This document shows, piece after piece, positions 53,612 to 61,913 of a DNA stretch of 64,000 nucleotides. The stretch covers positions 248,001 to 312,000 of the forward strand of contig CALUNL010000001.1 in the NCBI GenBank assembly GCA_944322005.1. The letters are read 5' to 3'. A model generated the notes under the pieces. That model was not told the DNA's origin and ran no database searches. It was given only the letters and a program-made list of their open reading frames with translations. This DNA is from an uncultured Alistipes sp. GTDB taxonomy: Bacteria > Bacteroidota > Bacteroidia > Bacteroidales > Rikenellaceae. Numbering within the stretch: position 1 is the stretch's first letter; the number at the start of each line of letters is the position of its first letter. A program made the translations under genes and the position numbers.

Positions 53612-54205
53612 TTATTTTGCCGGCCGCCACAATCCGTGTTCGCGGATATATCCGGCTACCGGCGCACATACCATTCCGCTTATGTCGTCACCGCGCAATG
53701 CCGCATCGCGCACCTCCGTGGACGAGAAGTCGAATTCTGGTGCACCCTCAAGATAGCGCACCCTGTCGGCGAATCTTCCGAGGCCGCATCCGTGCCGCGG
53801 GTAGACCATCACCTCGTAGTTGTCCAGAATCTCCTCGTAGGAGCGCCACTTGTCGAAGTCGGCCATGTTGTCCGCACCCACAAGCAGGGAGAAGTTCGAG
53901 TCCTTTCCAAAGTTCTGATTGAGGTAACGAAGGGTGTTTATTGTATATGAAGGCTTTTCGAGCAGAAACTCTATTGCGGAGACCTTTATGCGGTCGCTGT
54001 ATTCCGATTCGTTGCATGCGAGTTCGCACATCTCGAACCGGTTGAATTCCGGTGCAAGTTCCGATGCGTTCTTCAACGGGTTGTGCGGCGACACTATCAG
54101 TATGGCCTCGTCGCATATGCCGTTCCGTACGATCCATTCCGCCAGGGCCATGTGGCCGCGGTGTACGGGATTGAACGATCCGAAAAACAGTGCAGTCCGT
54201 TTCAT
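53612..54205 (-). CDS. nadD: Nicotinate-nucleotide adenylyltransferase
   Basis: The 197-residue enzyme adenylates nicotinate mononucleotide in NAD synthesis. GSFNPVHRGH at residues 9-18 is the nucleotidyltransferase HxGH motif; VSPHNPLK, LLVGADNMADFDKW and FSSTEVRDAALRGDDI are family boxes, the last containing the second phosphate-binding motif. Length normal. It overlaps gmk by four bases. Confidence 0.96.
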   Translation of the reverse strand: MKRTALFFGSFNPVHRGHMALAEWIVRNGICDEAILIVSPHNPLKNASELAPEFNRFEMCELACNESEYSDRIKVSAIEFLLEKPSYTINTLRYLNQNFGKDSNFSLLVGADNMADFDKWRSYEEILDNYEVMVYPRHGCGLGRFADRVRYLEGAPEFDFSSTEVRDAALRGDDISGMVCAPVAGYIREHGLWRPAK

Positions 54206-54771
54206 CGCAGAGAGAGAAAAGCGTCAATTATATTTATTGTCTCCGCAACTGCGGCATCGAGGTCGTCATTGACCACGATATGGTCGAACTCGCCGGCTTT
54301 GGTCAGCTCGAACGACGCTTTCTCGACACGTTTGGCTATAACCTCCGGAGCGTCGGTGCCGCGGTGTACGAGCCGTCTCTCCAGCTCCTCTATCGATGGC
54401 GGCATGATGAATATCGAGCAGGCATTGGCGCCGAATATCCGTTTCAGGTTTATTCCGCCCATGACATCGACATCGAAGATGATGACGTTGCCTTTGGCCC
54501 ATATTCGTTCGGTTTCGCTCTTGAGGGTTCCGTAGCATGTCCCGGAGTATACCTCCTCCCACTCCACGAACCTGTCTTCCTCGACCAGACGCCGGAACTC
54601 TTCATTGGATATGAAATAGTAGTCTACGCCGTTGCGCTCGGCGCCTCTCGGGGCGCGCGATGTAGCGGAGATCGAGAACTCCATCTGCGGGTAACGTTTG
54701 AGCACTTTCCTGACTATCGTTGTCTTGCCGGAGCCGCTCGGGGCCGAAAATATTACCAGCTTTCCGTCCAT
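54202..54771 (-). CDS. gmk: Guanylate kinase
   Basis: The 189-residue enzyme phosphorylates GMP to GDP. P-loop APSGSGKTT starts at residue 10. TSRAPRGAERNGVDYYFIS and FVEWEEVYSGTCYGT form the GMP-binding region, and IFIMPPSIEELERRLVHRGTD the lid. Length typical. It is nine bases after yicC, a frequent neighbour pair, and overlaps nadD. Confidence 0.97.
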   Translation of the reverse strand: MDGKLVIFSAPSGSGKTTIVRKVLKRYPQMEFSISATSRAPRGAERNGVDYYFISNEEFRRLVEEDRFVEWEEVYSGTCYGTLKSETERIWAKGNVIIFDVDVMGGINLKRIFGANACSIFIMPPSIEELERRLVHRGTDAPEVIAKRVEKASFELTKAGEFDHIVVNDDLDAAVAETINIIDAFLSLR

Positions 54772-54780
54772 TTTCAGTCT

Positions 54781-55653
54781 CTACATGAGGTTCAATACCT
54801 GTTCCTTGATCTTTTCGAGTTCGTCCTTCATGCGAACCACGAGAATCTGTATGTCGTGGTTGTTTGCCTTGGATCCGGTGGTGTTTATCTCGCGACCCAT
54901 CTCCTGCGCTATGAAACCGAGCTTGCGTCCGGCTTCTGGCTCGTTTTCAGCCACCTCGCGGAAGTACTTGCAGTGGTTCTGCAGGCGCACCTTCTCTTCG
55001 GTTATGTCGAGTTTCTCGATGTAGTATATCATCTCCTGTTCGAGACGGTTCGCATCGTACTCGACGCCGAGGCTCTCGATGTTTTCACGTATGCGGGTGC
55101 GTATGACGTCGGCACGGGCCTTTTCGAACGGGGTTATTTCGTTGCGCAGGGCTTCGATCTTGTCCACTCTGCGAAGCATGTCGCCTATGAGCGTCGCCCC
55201 CTCCTGTGTGCGAAATTCGTCGAGCCTGTCAGCAGCCGCCCTTACTGCCCCGGCGATTGCCTTGAGCTCTTCGTCGGATGCCGGTGCCGCTTCGGACGAT
55301 ATCACGTTTGGCATCTTCAATACCGACGGCACAATGGCGTCGTAGTCGGCATCTATGCCCGAATATGCAAGTGCGTCGGATACCTGGCGCAGATAGGAAC
55401 GGAAGAGTTCGCGGTTGATTTCGGCCGGCGTCTCCGTTTCGGAGGTTTCGACAGATACGGTAATGTCGATTTTTCCGCGTACGAGCTTCTGTGCGGCTAT
55501 ATTGCGCAACTCGAATTCAACTGCACGGTATGCGGCTGGCACCTTTACGGATAGGTCGAGTTGTTTTGAGTTCAGCGAACGTATTTCAGCTGTGAATTTC
55601 TTGTTTCCGACTTGTGTTTCGGCTTTGCCGAATCCTGTCATGGATTTCTGCAT
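54781..55653 (-). CDS. yicC: YicC-family endoribonuclease
   Basis: The 290-residue protein opens MQKSMTGFGKAE, the YicC N-terminal signature, and ends with the DUF1732 domain (EIQTTGSKAN-type GREINTTGSKANNHDIQ). YicC proteins are RNases that act on small RNAs in E. coli. The start at 55653 is the conserved one; the frame upstream is unrelated. A -7 element lies at 55675-55682. It leads a run with gmk, nadD, ddl and DUF3109. Confidence 0.94.
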   Translation of the reverse strand: MQKSMTGFGKAETQVGNKKFTAEIRSLNSKQLDLSVKVPAAYRAVEFELRNIAAQKLVRGKIDITVSVETSETETPAEINRELFRSYLRQVSDALAYSGIDADYDAIVPSVLKMPNVISSEAAPASDEELKAIAGAVRAAADRLDEFRTQEGATLIGDMLRRVDKIEALRNEITPFEKARADVIRTRIRENIESLGVEYDANRLEQEMIYYIEKLDITEEKVRLQNHCKYFREVAENEPEAGRKLGFIAQEMGREINTTGSKANNHDIQILVVRMKDELEKIKEQVLNLM

Positions 55654-55674
55654 GATGACCCTGTTTTGGTTGCG

Positions 55675-55682
55675 CAAAATTA
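55675..55682 (-). promoter_or_regulatory. -7 element (TAATTTTG) of the yicC run
   Basis: Minus-strand match to TAnnTTTG, 22 bases before the yicC ATG. A CCGATTT/AAATCGG hairpin at 55705-55725 just upstream may end the HAD transcript. Confidence 0.55.
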
Positions 55683-55754
55683 TAAAAAAAGAGTGTAAAC
55701 GGTTCCGATTTTTCGTACAAATCGGGCGGTTTGCCGTTATTTTCAGGCATCGGA

Positions 55755-56375
55755 CTATTTCAACATCTCCGCGAGCGTGTCTCGCCAGTCCTCTCCGTTT
55801 GCCGGTTGCAGAGTGGTGAACCCGAACTTGCGGCCGGCTGCGGCGTTGACGGCGCTGTCGTCTACGAACAGACTCTCGGACGGATTTATACCGCTGTCGG
55901 CAATCATTTTTTCGAATATCTCCGGAGACGGTTTGGCGCACCCCATCTCATATGACAGATACAGTTTGTCAAAGTATGAGTTCAGCGGCTTCTTATCTGC
56001 GGAAAATGCCTCGCTGCAGGCCCAGGACATGAGGAACGGGTTTGTGTTGCTTAGCAGGTACGTGCGGTATGACGATTTTCGCAACTCTTCAATGAAGCGA
56101 AGTTTCCGTACGTCAATCTCCTTGAGAAAACACAGCCAAGCATATGTTGTCTGCTCTTCTGTCGGGACCTTCCCGCATAGTTTTCCGAACTCCTGGCGGA
56201 ATTCATCGGCTCCCAGTTTGCCTTCGTCGAGTTGCTGGAATATTCTGGTCTGATGGTATTGGTCGAGTATTTTGTCGGCATCTTTAAGGCCGAGGGCTTC
56301 GAATGCCTGTACGGATTTTTCTCGAGTCAGACCTGCAATTACGCCTCCGAAATCGAAAATTATATTCTTTATCAT
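55755..56375 (-). CDS. HAD-superfamily phosphatase (subclass IA)
   Basis: The 206-residue protein has nucleophile Asp8 in MIKNIIFDFGGVIAGL, motif II in LLSNTNPF, motif III Lys in EMGCAKPSPEIF and motif IV FVDDSAVNAAAG. The DFGGV variant is usual in the epoxide-hydrolase-N-like and related phosphatase group. The alpha cap spans ~20-95. Substrate unknown. The ATG at 56375 fits the promoter at 56409-56439; the longer frame to 56438 overlaps it. Confidence 0.9.
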   Translation of the reverse strand: MIKNIIFDFGGVIAGLTREKSVQAFEALGLKDADKILDQYHQTRIFQQLDEGKLGADEFRQEFGKLCGKVPTEEQTTYAWLCFLKEIDVRKLRFIEELRKSSYRTYLLSNTNPFLMSWACSEAFSADKKPLNSYFDKLYLSYEMGCAKPSPEIFEKMIADSGINPSESLFVDDSAVNAAAGRKFGFTTLQPANGEDWRDTLAEMLK

Positions 56376-56408
56376 CGTATTGATATGGTATATGGGTTTG
56401 CGATTGAG

Positions 56409-56439
56409 CAAAGGTAAGGATATAATTGCTAAAAACAAA
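56409..56439 (-). promoter_or_regulatory. Promoter of the HAD gene (TTTG, 19 bases, TACCTTTG)
   Basis: Minus-strand TTTG (56439-56436), 19 bases, TACCTTTG (56416-56409), 34 bases before the ATG. Confidence 0.72.
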
Positions 56440-56461
56440 TTTGCGTATATGGCCAGGACGT

Positions 56462-56499
56462 AAAAAAACGGCGGCGACAGCTTCTATCTGTCGCCACCG
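56462..56499 (-). terminator. Terminator after the nuclease module
   Basis: On the minus strand a stem with arms at 56488-56499 and 56469-56480 (one mismatch) and a 7-base loop is followed by a seven-T run. It lies 22 bases after the nuclease stop codon. Confidence 0.88.
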
Positions 56500-56521
56500 T
56501 AAGAAACGGTCTGTATGTCCG

Positions 56522-57700
56522 TCAGAATGACGAGAATGAAGACCAGCTTGAGTTGGTTTCGGCCGCGGTCTGTATGTCTGGAGGCAGATTAACGAAGAAG
56601 TCAAATCCCGTATACTGCTCTATTTGGTCTACCGATACTGCATAACTGCTCCAGTCGGATGAGTTGCTGTATGGCTTGTGAGGCAGCCAGAATCCTATCG
56701 CCGAAGCTGAAGTCACACTGCCGGAACTGTTGCGCTTTACCTTGAGAAGTACCTTATAGTAGTAGTTTGGTACCGGGCACTCTTTCGACGAGTCATTCCT
56801 CGGGTGTATGTATGTTATACTCTCGTTGCCACCTGTCTTCCGCAGAATCGCACCCGTGGCCACGTACAATGTGTCGTTTGCCGGGATCGCACCGCGGACG
56901 GCCGTTTCGAGGCTGTTCCATATTCCGCCGTTGAACTGGTTCTGTATCTGCGGTGTGGAGTTGGTTGCGTAGTATGCCTGCGTCTGCATCGAACTAACAC
57001 CGCTGCGGTCGGCATCGGGAATCTGGTGTCCGCGTGCATATATCTCTTTCGAACTGTCATATCCGTCGCTTGTAGTGCTTCCGTAGTTCACGCCATAGCT
57101 CGAATCCCAGATATTTATCTGCGATGACTGCGAGAGATTAGGGTTTGCCGACCATGACCCGTTGCGGCTGCCGCCGATATGTCCCTCTGTGAGCGGATAT
57201 GCCACCCAGTATGATGTATATGTCGACTTGTCGTAAAGGTACGAGTAGTTACGTACCTCTCCCGAGGAGAACCAGTCGACAAAATACGACGAGTTGTTGT
57301 CCGCTTCGGCCGGAAGTTCAAGCCAGCCAGTCTTTCCGCTCAATGCAGGCTCTCCGTTTGCTTCGGGTGTGGAGAATGACATCGTAGCGCTGTAGAATGT
57401 CTGCGACTGCGATGCGTAATCACCTGTACCATATACGGTCGCGAATGCCTTGTAGTAGTAGGTCGTACCAGGAGTGAGGTTGGACAGCGTTGCGCTGAAC
57501 GGATTGGAATCCGTTGCGTATGCCGTCTGTGTCATGTTACCGCTATCGGTTCCGTATAGGAATCCGAGTGCGGAAGGCGTCGACGTCGCTCCGGAATAAA
57601 AACCCGACAGGGTTACCCCTGTCGGATTTATATTCGTGGCATTGTCGACGGAGAGAGTTGCTGTCGGCTCTTCACCGCCGGCGCCACCGCCGGATGCTTC
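56522..57700 (-). CDS. NUC1-type DNA/RNA non-specific endonuclease module, after an in-frame stop
   Basis: The 392 in-frame codons follow directly on the TGA of the lipoprotein, in the same frame. A Gly/Glu linker (EASGGGAGGEEPTATLSV) leads to a fibronectin-III-like domain, then a beta-beta-alpha metal endonuclease with the RGHQIPDADRSG motif (catalytic His codon 57026-57028) and QNQFNGGIWNSLE with the metal-binding Asn. The first ATG is at 57535, inside the fibronectin domain, and has no signal peptide, so as a separate gene it would make a truncated, cytosolic nuclease. It is best read as the detached C-terminus of the upstream lipoprotein: pseudogene, recoded, or sequence error. Confidence 0.82.
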   Translation of the reverse strand, partial: EASGGGAGGEEPTATLSVDNATNINPTGVTLSGFYSGATSTPSALGFLYGTDSGNMTQTAYATDSNPFSATLSNLTPGTTYYYKAFATVYGTGDYASQSQTFYSATMSFSTPEANGEPALSGKTGWLELPAEADNNSSYFVDWFSSGEVRNYSYLYDKSTYTSYWVAYPLTEGHIGGSRNGSWSANPNLSQSSQINIWDSSYGVNYGSTTSDGYDSSKEIYARGHQIPDADRSGVSSMQTQAYYATNSTPQIQNQFNGGIWNSLETAVRGAIPANDTLYVATGAILRKTGGNESITYIHPRNDSSKECPVPNYYYKVLLKVKRNSSGSVTSASAIGFWLPHKPYSNSSDWSSYAVSVDQIEQYTGFDFFVNLPPDIQTAAETNSSWSSFSSF

Positions 57701-57703
57701 TCA
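57701..57703 (-). other. In-frame TGA joining lipoprotein and nuclease reading frames
   Basis: TGA follows codons for ITWEN and precedes GAA GCA TCC. Reading through it would give one 1206-residue protein. No start codon or signal peptide follows within 55 codons. Confidence 0.85.
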
Positions 57704-60142
57704 ATTCTCCCAGGTAATCTCTATCTGGTTGAGGTACATTGCTCCATCGTCTGAACGCAGACCGATATACGGATAGTCTCCTGTAATAACGAGTTCGGTG
57801 CTTGTTCCACATACAATAGTGCCGATCAAGGTTCCCTGTATAGATGTATCATACAGGTCGGCAGCCGACGTATAAGGAGTAGTACTTCCGTATATATTGA
57901 GTGTACGACCGGTCGCAGTTTGGTCATTTCCTGCAGCAACATTCCATGTAACGACTACTTTGGTGGCCCTGCCTCCGGATGTAGTAGTTACGATTCCGCT
58001 GTTTTCCTTGCTTCGAAGCTGTACTGTTCCGTTTGGACTGCTCTTCATTGCATTTCCTGCATAAACAGCCGATGATGTAAGCTGGACATTGGAGAAGTTC
58101 TTGTAACCACTTGTAAGCCCAAGTCCCTCAACTGTAAGTATATCTGTTGCAGAAGCCAGTACCTCTGAAGATCTTGTCGTTACGGTTGTTGTAACAACAG
58201 GAGCGTCAGTATAGCCTTCGTTCGCAATTGCATATACATGCAGGTAGTATTCCGTAGCCTCTGCCAGGCCAGTTACAGTGATCTTGTATGGATCTCCAGG
58301 TGTCTCGGTGACACTTCCTACACTGTTGATACCCTCTGCGTCGCTTGTTACGTCGACCATGTATCCGGTTGCATTTGCAACTGCAGGCCACGATGCCGTA
58401 AATCCGTCCAGAGTAGTACCATCGATTGTTACAACCGGGCTTTCGAGTGCCGGTTTGCCGAATTTGATGTCATTCAGTATTGCAGCCGATGATGGCAGGT
58501 AGGATGCGGCATCGGCAGGGTTTGCAACTACGCTCACATCATATACGCCCGCCTCCCCTGTATATGTATAGGAGGTTTCGGAAACAGTCTCCGATATGGT
58601 TCCTACGGAAACAGTATAGCTTCCTGCATTCGCAACAGCATTCCAGCTTACCACGTCGTTGCTTACGCTCAATCCCGTAGGGGCGTCAAGCGCCGGAAGG
58701 CTCGAAACGCTCTTGTAGAGATATATCTTGCTGGAGCCCTTGCCGTTAGTGAAGTTTGTCGCATCTATTTCTGTATAGCAGCGCCAGTCCTGATTATTGT
58801 AAACGCCGAGGAAGCGACTCGGGCTCGAACTTGTGAAACTGAAAGTGTTGGCAACGCCATCGGAGTGAGCGGCTATGACCCAACCCTGGAATGTGGAGTT
58901 TGTTCCGACCCTGACACCGTTGTTTGAATTGGTCATGTACAGAACTTTTCCTTCGTAATTCGTAATGGTCATGGCTGCCGTGCTTCCAGAGAAGGTCCAT
59001 TTCATCTCGTCCGTAACGGTGGAGGCAATCTTGTTGTTCTCTTCGTCTATCTGTATTGACGTGTTATATACAGGTGCGGACGAGGTTGTAATGGATGGGA
59101 GCAGACCGGTATTGGTATCGGTCTTTGCAACGATGACATATTCGCCGGCGACGATTTCGCTGATGTCGGTTACGAGAACCCAGTCGCTGGTGTTGGTCTG
59201 GACTGAATCGAAGGTGATGTTGAGCGGCTTGATATTGCCGGCAACGAACGAAGTCTCGCTGGTCAGGTCGATACTCTTCTCGCAAACGCCCTTGTCGGTG
59301 GTTACGGTAAGGGTAAGGGTCTCGTCGGATGTGGTGAACGGCTTGATTGCAAGGTAGAACTTTGCGCTCTCGCCAACTGCAATCGGTGCGCCATTGGTTA
59401 CATTCAGAGAGGCCTGATTGACCGCATAGGTGTCATGCGGATTATATACGATATTGTCGGAGGAGAAATCGATATAGAATCTTCCGACGATCTTTTCGTT
59501 TGCCGTCTTGAACGTAATCCGGCTTACGGTAATCTCCTCTGTGGCATTGTTGGTGACAACCACCTCCAGAACGGATGTAAGGTGGTGCATGACGATATCC
59601 GGAGTCTGCGAGCCGGGAACGTTGGTGGCAATTCCGTAGAGCGGGCAGTTTTCTCCGCTGACATGAGACATGTCGGAGTTGCCGTTCTGGGTCATTGAAC
59701 CATCGTCACGATGCCCGATTGTAGAATATCCTCCGTCTACATTATTTGCAGGGGTTTTGATATAACTGCTGTACGGATAGAATACATACCAGTCGTACTC
59801 GGTCGCGCCGTCGAGGGCCTCCGCAAGGTTTCCTGTGAAGCGTCCCGTTTCCAGATCCTCTGCAGCAATGGTGAACGGAGTGCCTCCGCCGCTTGCGGAG
59901 TCATACGGAGTGTCATGTACGTAGTTCTCTGTTCCGGCTACGGCATGGAATACGTTGATTTCATCGGCGGCAGCCCATGAGGTGGACATTCCGTCGGTAG
60001 TGGTCCTTGTAGGGGTTGCAAACAGTTCGAATGCGTTTTCGTTCGGTTTGCCTGGAACTACATCCTGCTCTTCGGTCTTGGTGCAGTTCGAAAGGGTCAA
60101 TGCGGTGAACATCAACCCGAGCATGAATAGAGTTTTCTTCAT
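57701..60142 (-). CDS. Multidomain fimbrillin-like surface lipoprotein
   Basis: The 813-residue protein starts at 60142 with a lipoprotein signal (MKKTLFMLGLMFTALTLSNC, Cys20). Residues ~30-305 resemble the Mfa-like/fimbrillin fold (RTTTDGMSTSWAAADEINVF, GRFYIDFSSDNIVY). Residues ~310-480 form a beta-rich domain ending SSKIYLYKSV, followed by two fibronectin-III-like domains (~480-650, APTGLSVSNDVVSWNAVANAGSY) and a C-terminal beta-sandwich (~655-813, YPYIGLRSDDGAMYLNQIEITW). The stop is TGA at 57701-57703, after which the frame stays open for 392 codons. It probably sits on the outer membrane. Function: adhesion or, with the nuclease module, DNA handling. Confidence 0.84.
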   Translation of the reverse strand: MKKTLFMLGLMFTALTLSNCTKTEEQDVVPGKPNENAFELFATPTRTTTDGMSTSWAAADEINVFHAVAGTENYVHDTPYDSASGGGTPFTIAAEDLETGRFTGNLAEALDGATEYDWYVFYPYSSYIKTPANNVDGGYSTIGHRDDGSMTQNGNSDMSHVSGENCPLYGIATNVPGSQTPDIVMHHLTSVLEVVVTNNATEEITVSRITFKTANEKIVGRFYIDFSSDNIVYNPHDTYAVNQASLNVTNGAPIAVGESAKFYLAIKPFTTSDETLTLTVTTDKGVCEKSIDLTSETSFVAGNIKPLNITFDSVQTNTSDWVLVTDISEIVAGEYVIVAKTDTNTGLLPSITTSSAPVYNTSIQIDEENNKIASTVTDEMKWTFSGSTAAMTITNYEGKVLYMTNSNNGVRVGTNSTFQGWVIAAHSDGVANTFSFTSSSPSRFLGVYNNQDWRCYTEIDATNFTNGKGSSKIYLYKSVSSLPALDAPTGLSVSNDVVSWNAVANAGSYTVSVGTISETVSETSYTYTGEAGVYDVSVVANPADAASYLPSSAAILNDIKFGKPALESPVVTIDGTTLDGFTASWPAVANATGYMVDVTSDAEGINSVGSVTETPGDPYKITVTGLAEATEYYLHVYAIANEGYTDAPVVTTTVTTRSSEVLASATDILTVEGLGLTSGYKNFSNVQLTSSAVYAGNAMKSSPNGTVQLRSKENSGIVTTTSGGRATKVVVTWNVAAGNDQTATGRTLNIYGSTTPYTSAADLYDTSIQGTLIGTIVCGTSTELVITGDYPYIGLRSDDGAMYLNQIEITWEN

Positions 60143-60170
60143 GGTTTTGACGGTTTTACGGGTTGATGAA

Positions 60171-60332
60171 TTAGAAGTTGAGTGCGCCTTCGTCTCCCTC
60201 GTGATTCCAGTCATCGATATTGGAACCGGTGAGACTGCTCTGAAAACCTGCCTCAACGGCAGTTTCATAGATTTCCACGACAGGAGCAAGATATGAATCC
60301 CCCCCCCGAGTCAAAGTAAATCCTTTTTTCAT
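60171..60332 (-). CDS. 53-residue small protein with poly-G tract
   Basis: ATG at 60332 to TAA at 60171-60173 encodes 53 residues. After MKKGFTLTR the frame crosses nine consecutive G residues, then continues DSYLAPVVEIYETAVEAGF, QSSLTGSNIDDWNHEGDEG and ends ALNF. The pattern (basic start, EIYE-x-AVE-x-GF, SLTGSNIDDW, acidic end with terminal aromatic) is one I know from short Bacteroidota proteins encoded just before surface lipoproteins. There is no signal peptide. It starts the transcript, and the lipoprotein begins 28 bases after its stop. Function unknown. Confidence 0.74.
   Translation of the reverse strand: MKKGFTLTRGGDSYLAPVVEIYETAVEAGFQSSLTGSNIDDWNHEGDEGALNF
60299..60307 (-). repeat. 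Nine-G homopolymer inside the 53-residue gene
   Basis: Nine C on the plus strand (nine G on the coding strand) lie at codons 9-12 of the small gene. The current length keeps the frame open. Gain or loss of one base would end it early. Confidence 0.9.
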
Positions 60333-60529
60333 TGTCTGTCTTTTTTTTGTTTGTGGTTAATTGTATTCAGTCCGATAGGCGGACGTAATCACCATCCGCT
60401 TAAAAATATGTTGGTTATATGTTGCAAATTATCCCAAGCGCCGATGAGAAATGCGCTTCAAACCTCTCTCTCTTAATTTCCATGACGGTATCGTCGTCGG
60501 TAGTGGATTGCGATAGCCTCATTATTATG
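60333..60529 (-). other. Long leader of the small-protein/lipoprotein transcript
   Basis: About 195 bases lie between the -7 element and the ATG at 60332. GTCCG/CGGAC arms near 60380-60395 could form a hairpin. No known riboswitch or tRNA was recognised, and no other gene. Confidence 0.4.
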
Positions 60530-60537
60530 CAAAGCTA
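60530..60537 (-). promoter_or_regulatory. -7 element (TAGCTTTG) of the lipoprotein locus
   Basis: Minus-strand match to TAnnTTTG. The spacing to a possible TTG (60552-60550) is only 12 bases, so the promoter is provisional. Confidence 0.45.
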
Positions 60538-60750
60538 ATAATAGAAAATCAATTATGAAAATAATTGTATGAAAAAATGTGGCTCAGGCAGTTGTAATTG
60601 TCCTGCAGTCAACCTGCATTATGGCATAATGCTTATTCTAACTGTTTTACAAGAGCCGTTTATACGGCTTTCGTTGCACGGAGACTTGCCTTGCGTGCAT
60701 AAAATAAAAATATGTCCGCCCAAAGTTATGCGGTTTGCCATATTTTGTTA

Positions 60751-60758
60751 TCTTTGCA
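60751..60758 (+). promoter_or_regulatory. -7 element (TATCTTTG) of serC-serA
   Basis: TATCTTTG lies 80 bases before the serC ATG. The -33 element was not clear. The 60538-60750 stretch between the divergent promoters holds no gene I can support. Confidence 0.58.
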
Positions 60759-60838
60759 TCATAGATGCATCTCCGCTCGGTGCGGTCGTGCCCCGAAACG
60801 ACATACATGCAATTCATGAATCATAAAACAAAATCCGT

Positions 60839-61909
60839 ATGAAAAAGTACAATTTCAATGCAGGCCCGTCCATTTTGCCAGACGTCGCCATCGAAAATGC
60901 GGCAAAGGCAATAGCCGATTTCAATGGTACAGGTTTGTCCATCCTCTCGATTTCCCATCGTACTAAAGAATTCGAAGAGGTTGTGGAATCTGCCAAATCG
61001 CTGCTTCGGGAACTGCTCGGAATTCCGGACAACTACAAGATCTTCTTCGTGGGCGGCGGTGCAAGCACCCAGTTCTTCCATATTCCTGCGAACTTCCTTG
61101 CCAAGAAGGCCGGATACGTCAATACGGGCGTATGGACAAAGAAGGCGATAAAGGAGGCCAAGCATTACGGAGAGGTGGAGATCGTGGCATCGTCCGAGGA
61201 CCGCAACTTCACCTATATACCGAAGAACTTCACTATTCCGACAGATATAGACTATCTCTATATATGTACCAACAACACCATCTACGGAACCGAATACAAG
61301 ACCGATATCGACTCTCCGGTGCCTCTTATCGCCGACATGAGTTCCGATATCCTGAGCCGTCCGGTCGATGTTTCGAAATATGCGCTTATTTACGGCGGTG
61401 CGCAGAAAAATCTCGCTCCGGCCGGTGTTACCTTCGTAATCGTCCGTGACGACATGCTCCAGCGCGTGGTGCGCGACCTGCCATCGATGGTCAACGTGAA
61501 TACACACGTTGACAACAACTCGATGTTCAATACTCCTCCGGTATTCCCTATATATGTTATGAACGAGACGCTGAAATGGCTCAAAAGCATCGGAGGCGTC
61601 GAGGAGATTTACCGTCGCAACCTCGAAAAGGCCAACCTGCTGTACGACGAGATCGACCGCAACTCCCTCTTCCGCCCTACTGCCGTTAAGGAGGACCGCT
61701 CGCTCATGAACATATGCTTCGTGATGGCCGAAGGCAAGGAGGACCTTGCACCCGAATTCCTCGAGTTCGCAAAGTCCCGCGGCATGGTCGGCATAAAGGG
61801 CCACCGTCTTGTCGGAGGCTTCCGTGCTTCGTGCTACAATGCCTGCCCGAAGGAGTCCGTGGAGGCCCTGATTGCCTGCATGCGCGAATTCGAATCCCTT
61901 AAAAAGTAG
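60839..61909 (+). CDS. serC: Phosphoserine aminotransferase
   Basis: The 356-residue class V PLP aminotransferase converts 3-phosphohydroxypyruvate to phosphoserine, and also serves pyridoxine synthesis. FNAGPSILP starts the protein; the PLP lysine is Lys190 in [20 protein letters not shown] and [10 protein letters not shown] bind PLP phosphate and substrate. [16 protein letters not shown] closes the C-terminal domain. Four bases separate its stop from the first candidate start of serA. Confidence 0.97.
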   Translation: MKKYNFNAGPSILPDVAIENAAKAIADFNGTGLSILSISHRTKEFEEVVESAKSLLRELLGIPDNYKIFFVGGGASTQFFHIPANFLAKKAGYVNTGVWTKKAIKEAKHYGEVEIVASSEDRNFTYIPKNFTIPTDIDYLYICTNNTIYGTEYKTDIDSPVPLIADMSSDILSRPVDVSKYALIYGGAQKNLAPAGVTFVIVRDDMLQRVVRDLPSMVNVNTHVDNNSMFNTPPVFPIYVMNETLKWLKSIGGVEEIYRRNLEKANLLYDEIDRNSLFRPTAVKEDRSLMNICFVMAEGKEDLAPEFLEFAKSRGMVGIKGHRLVGGFRASCYNACPKESVEALIACMREFESLKK

Positions 61910-61913
61910 ACTT

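Noticed and set aside
57701..57703. Selenocysteine coding at the TGA
   Set aside because: No SECIS-like stem recognised after it and no catalytic reason for Sec in a linker between domains.
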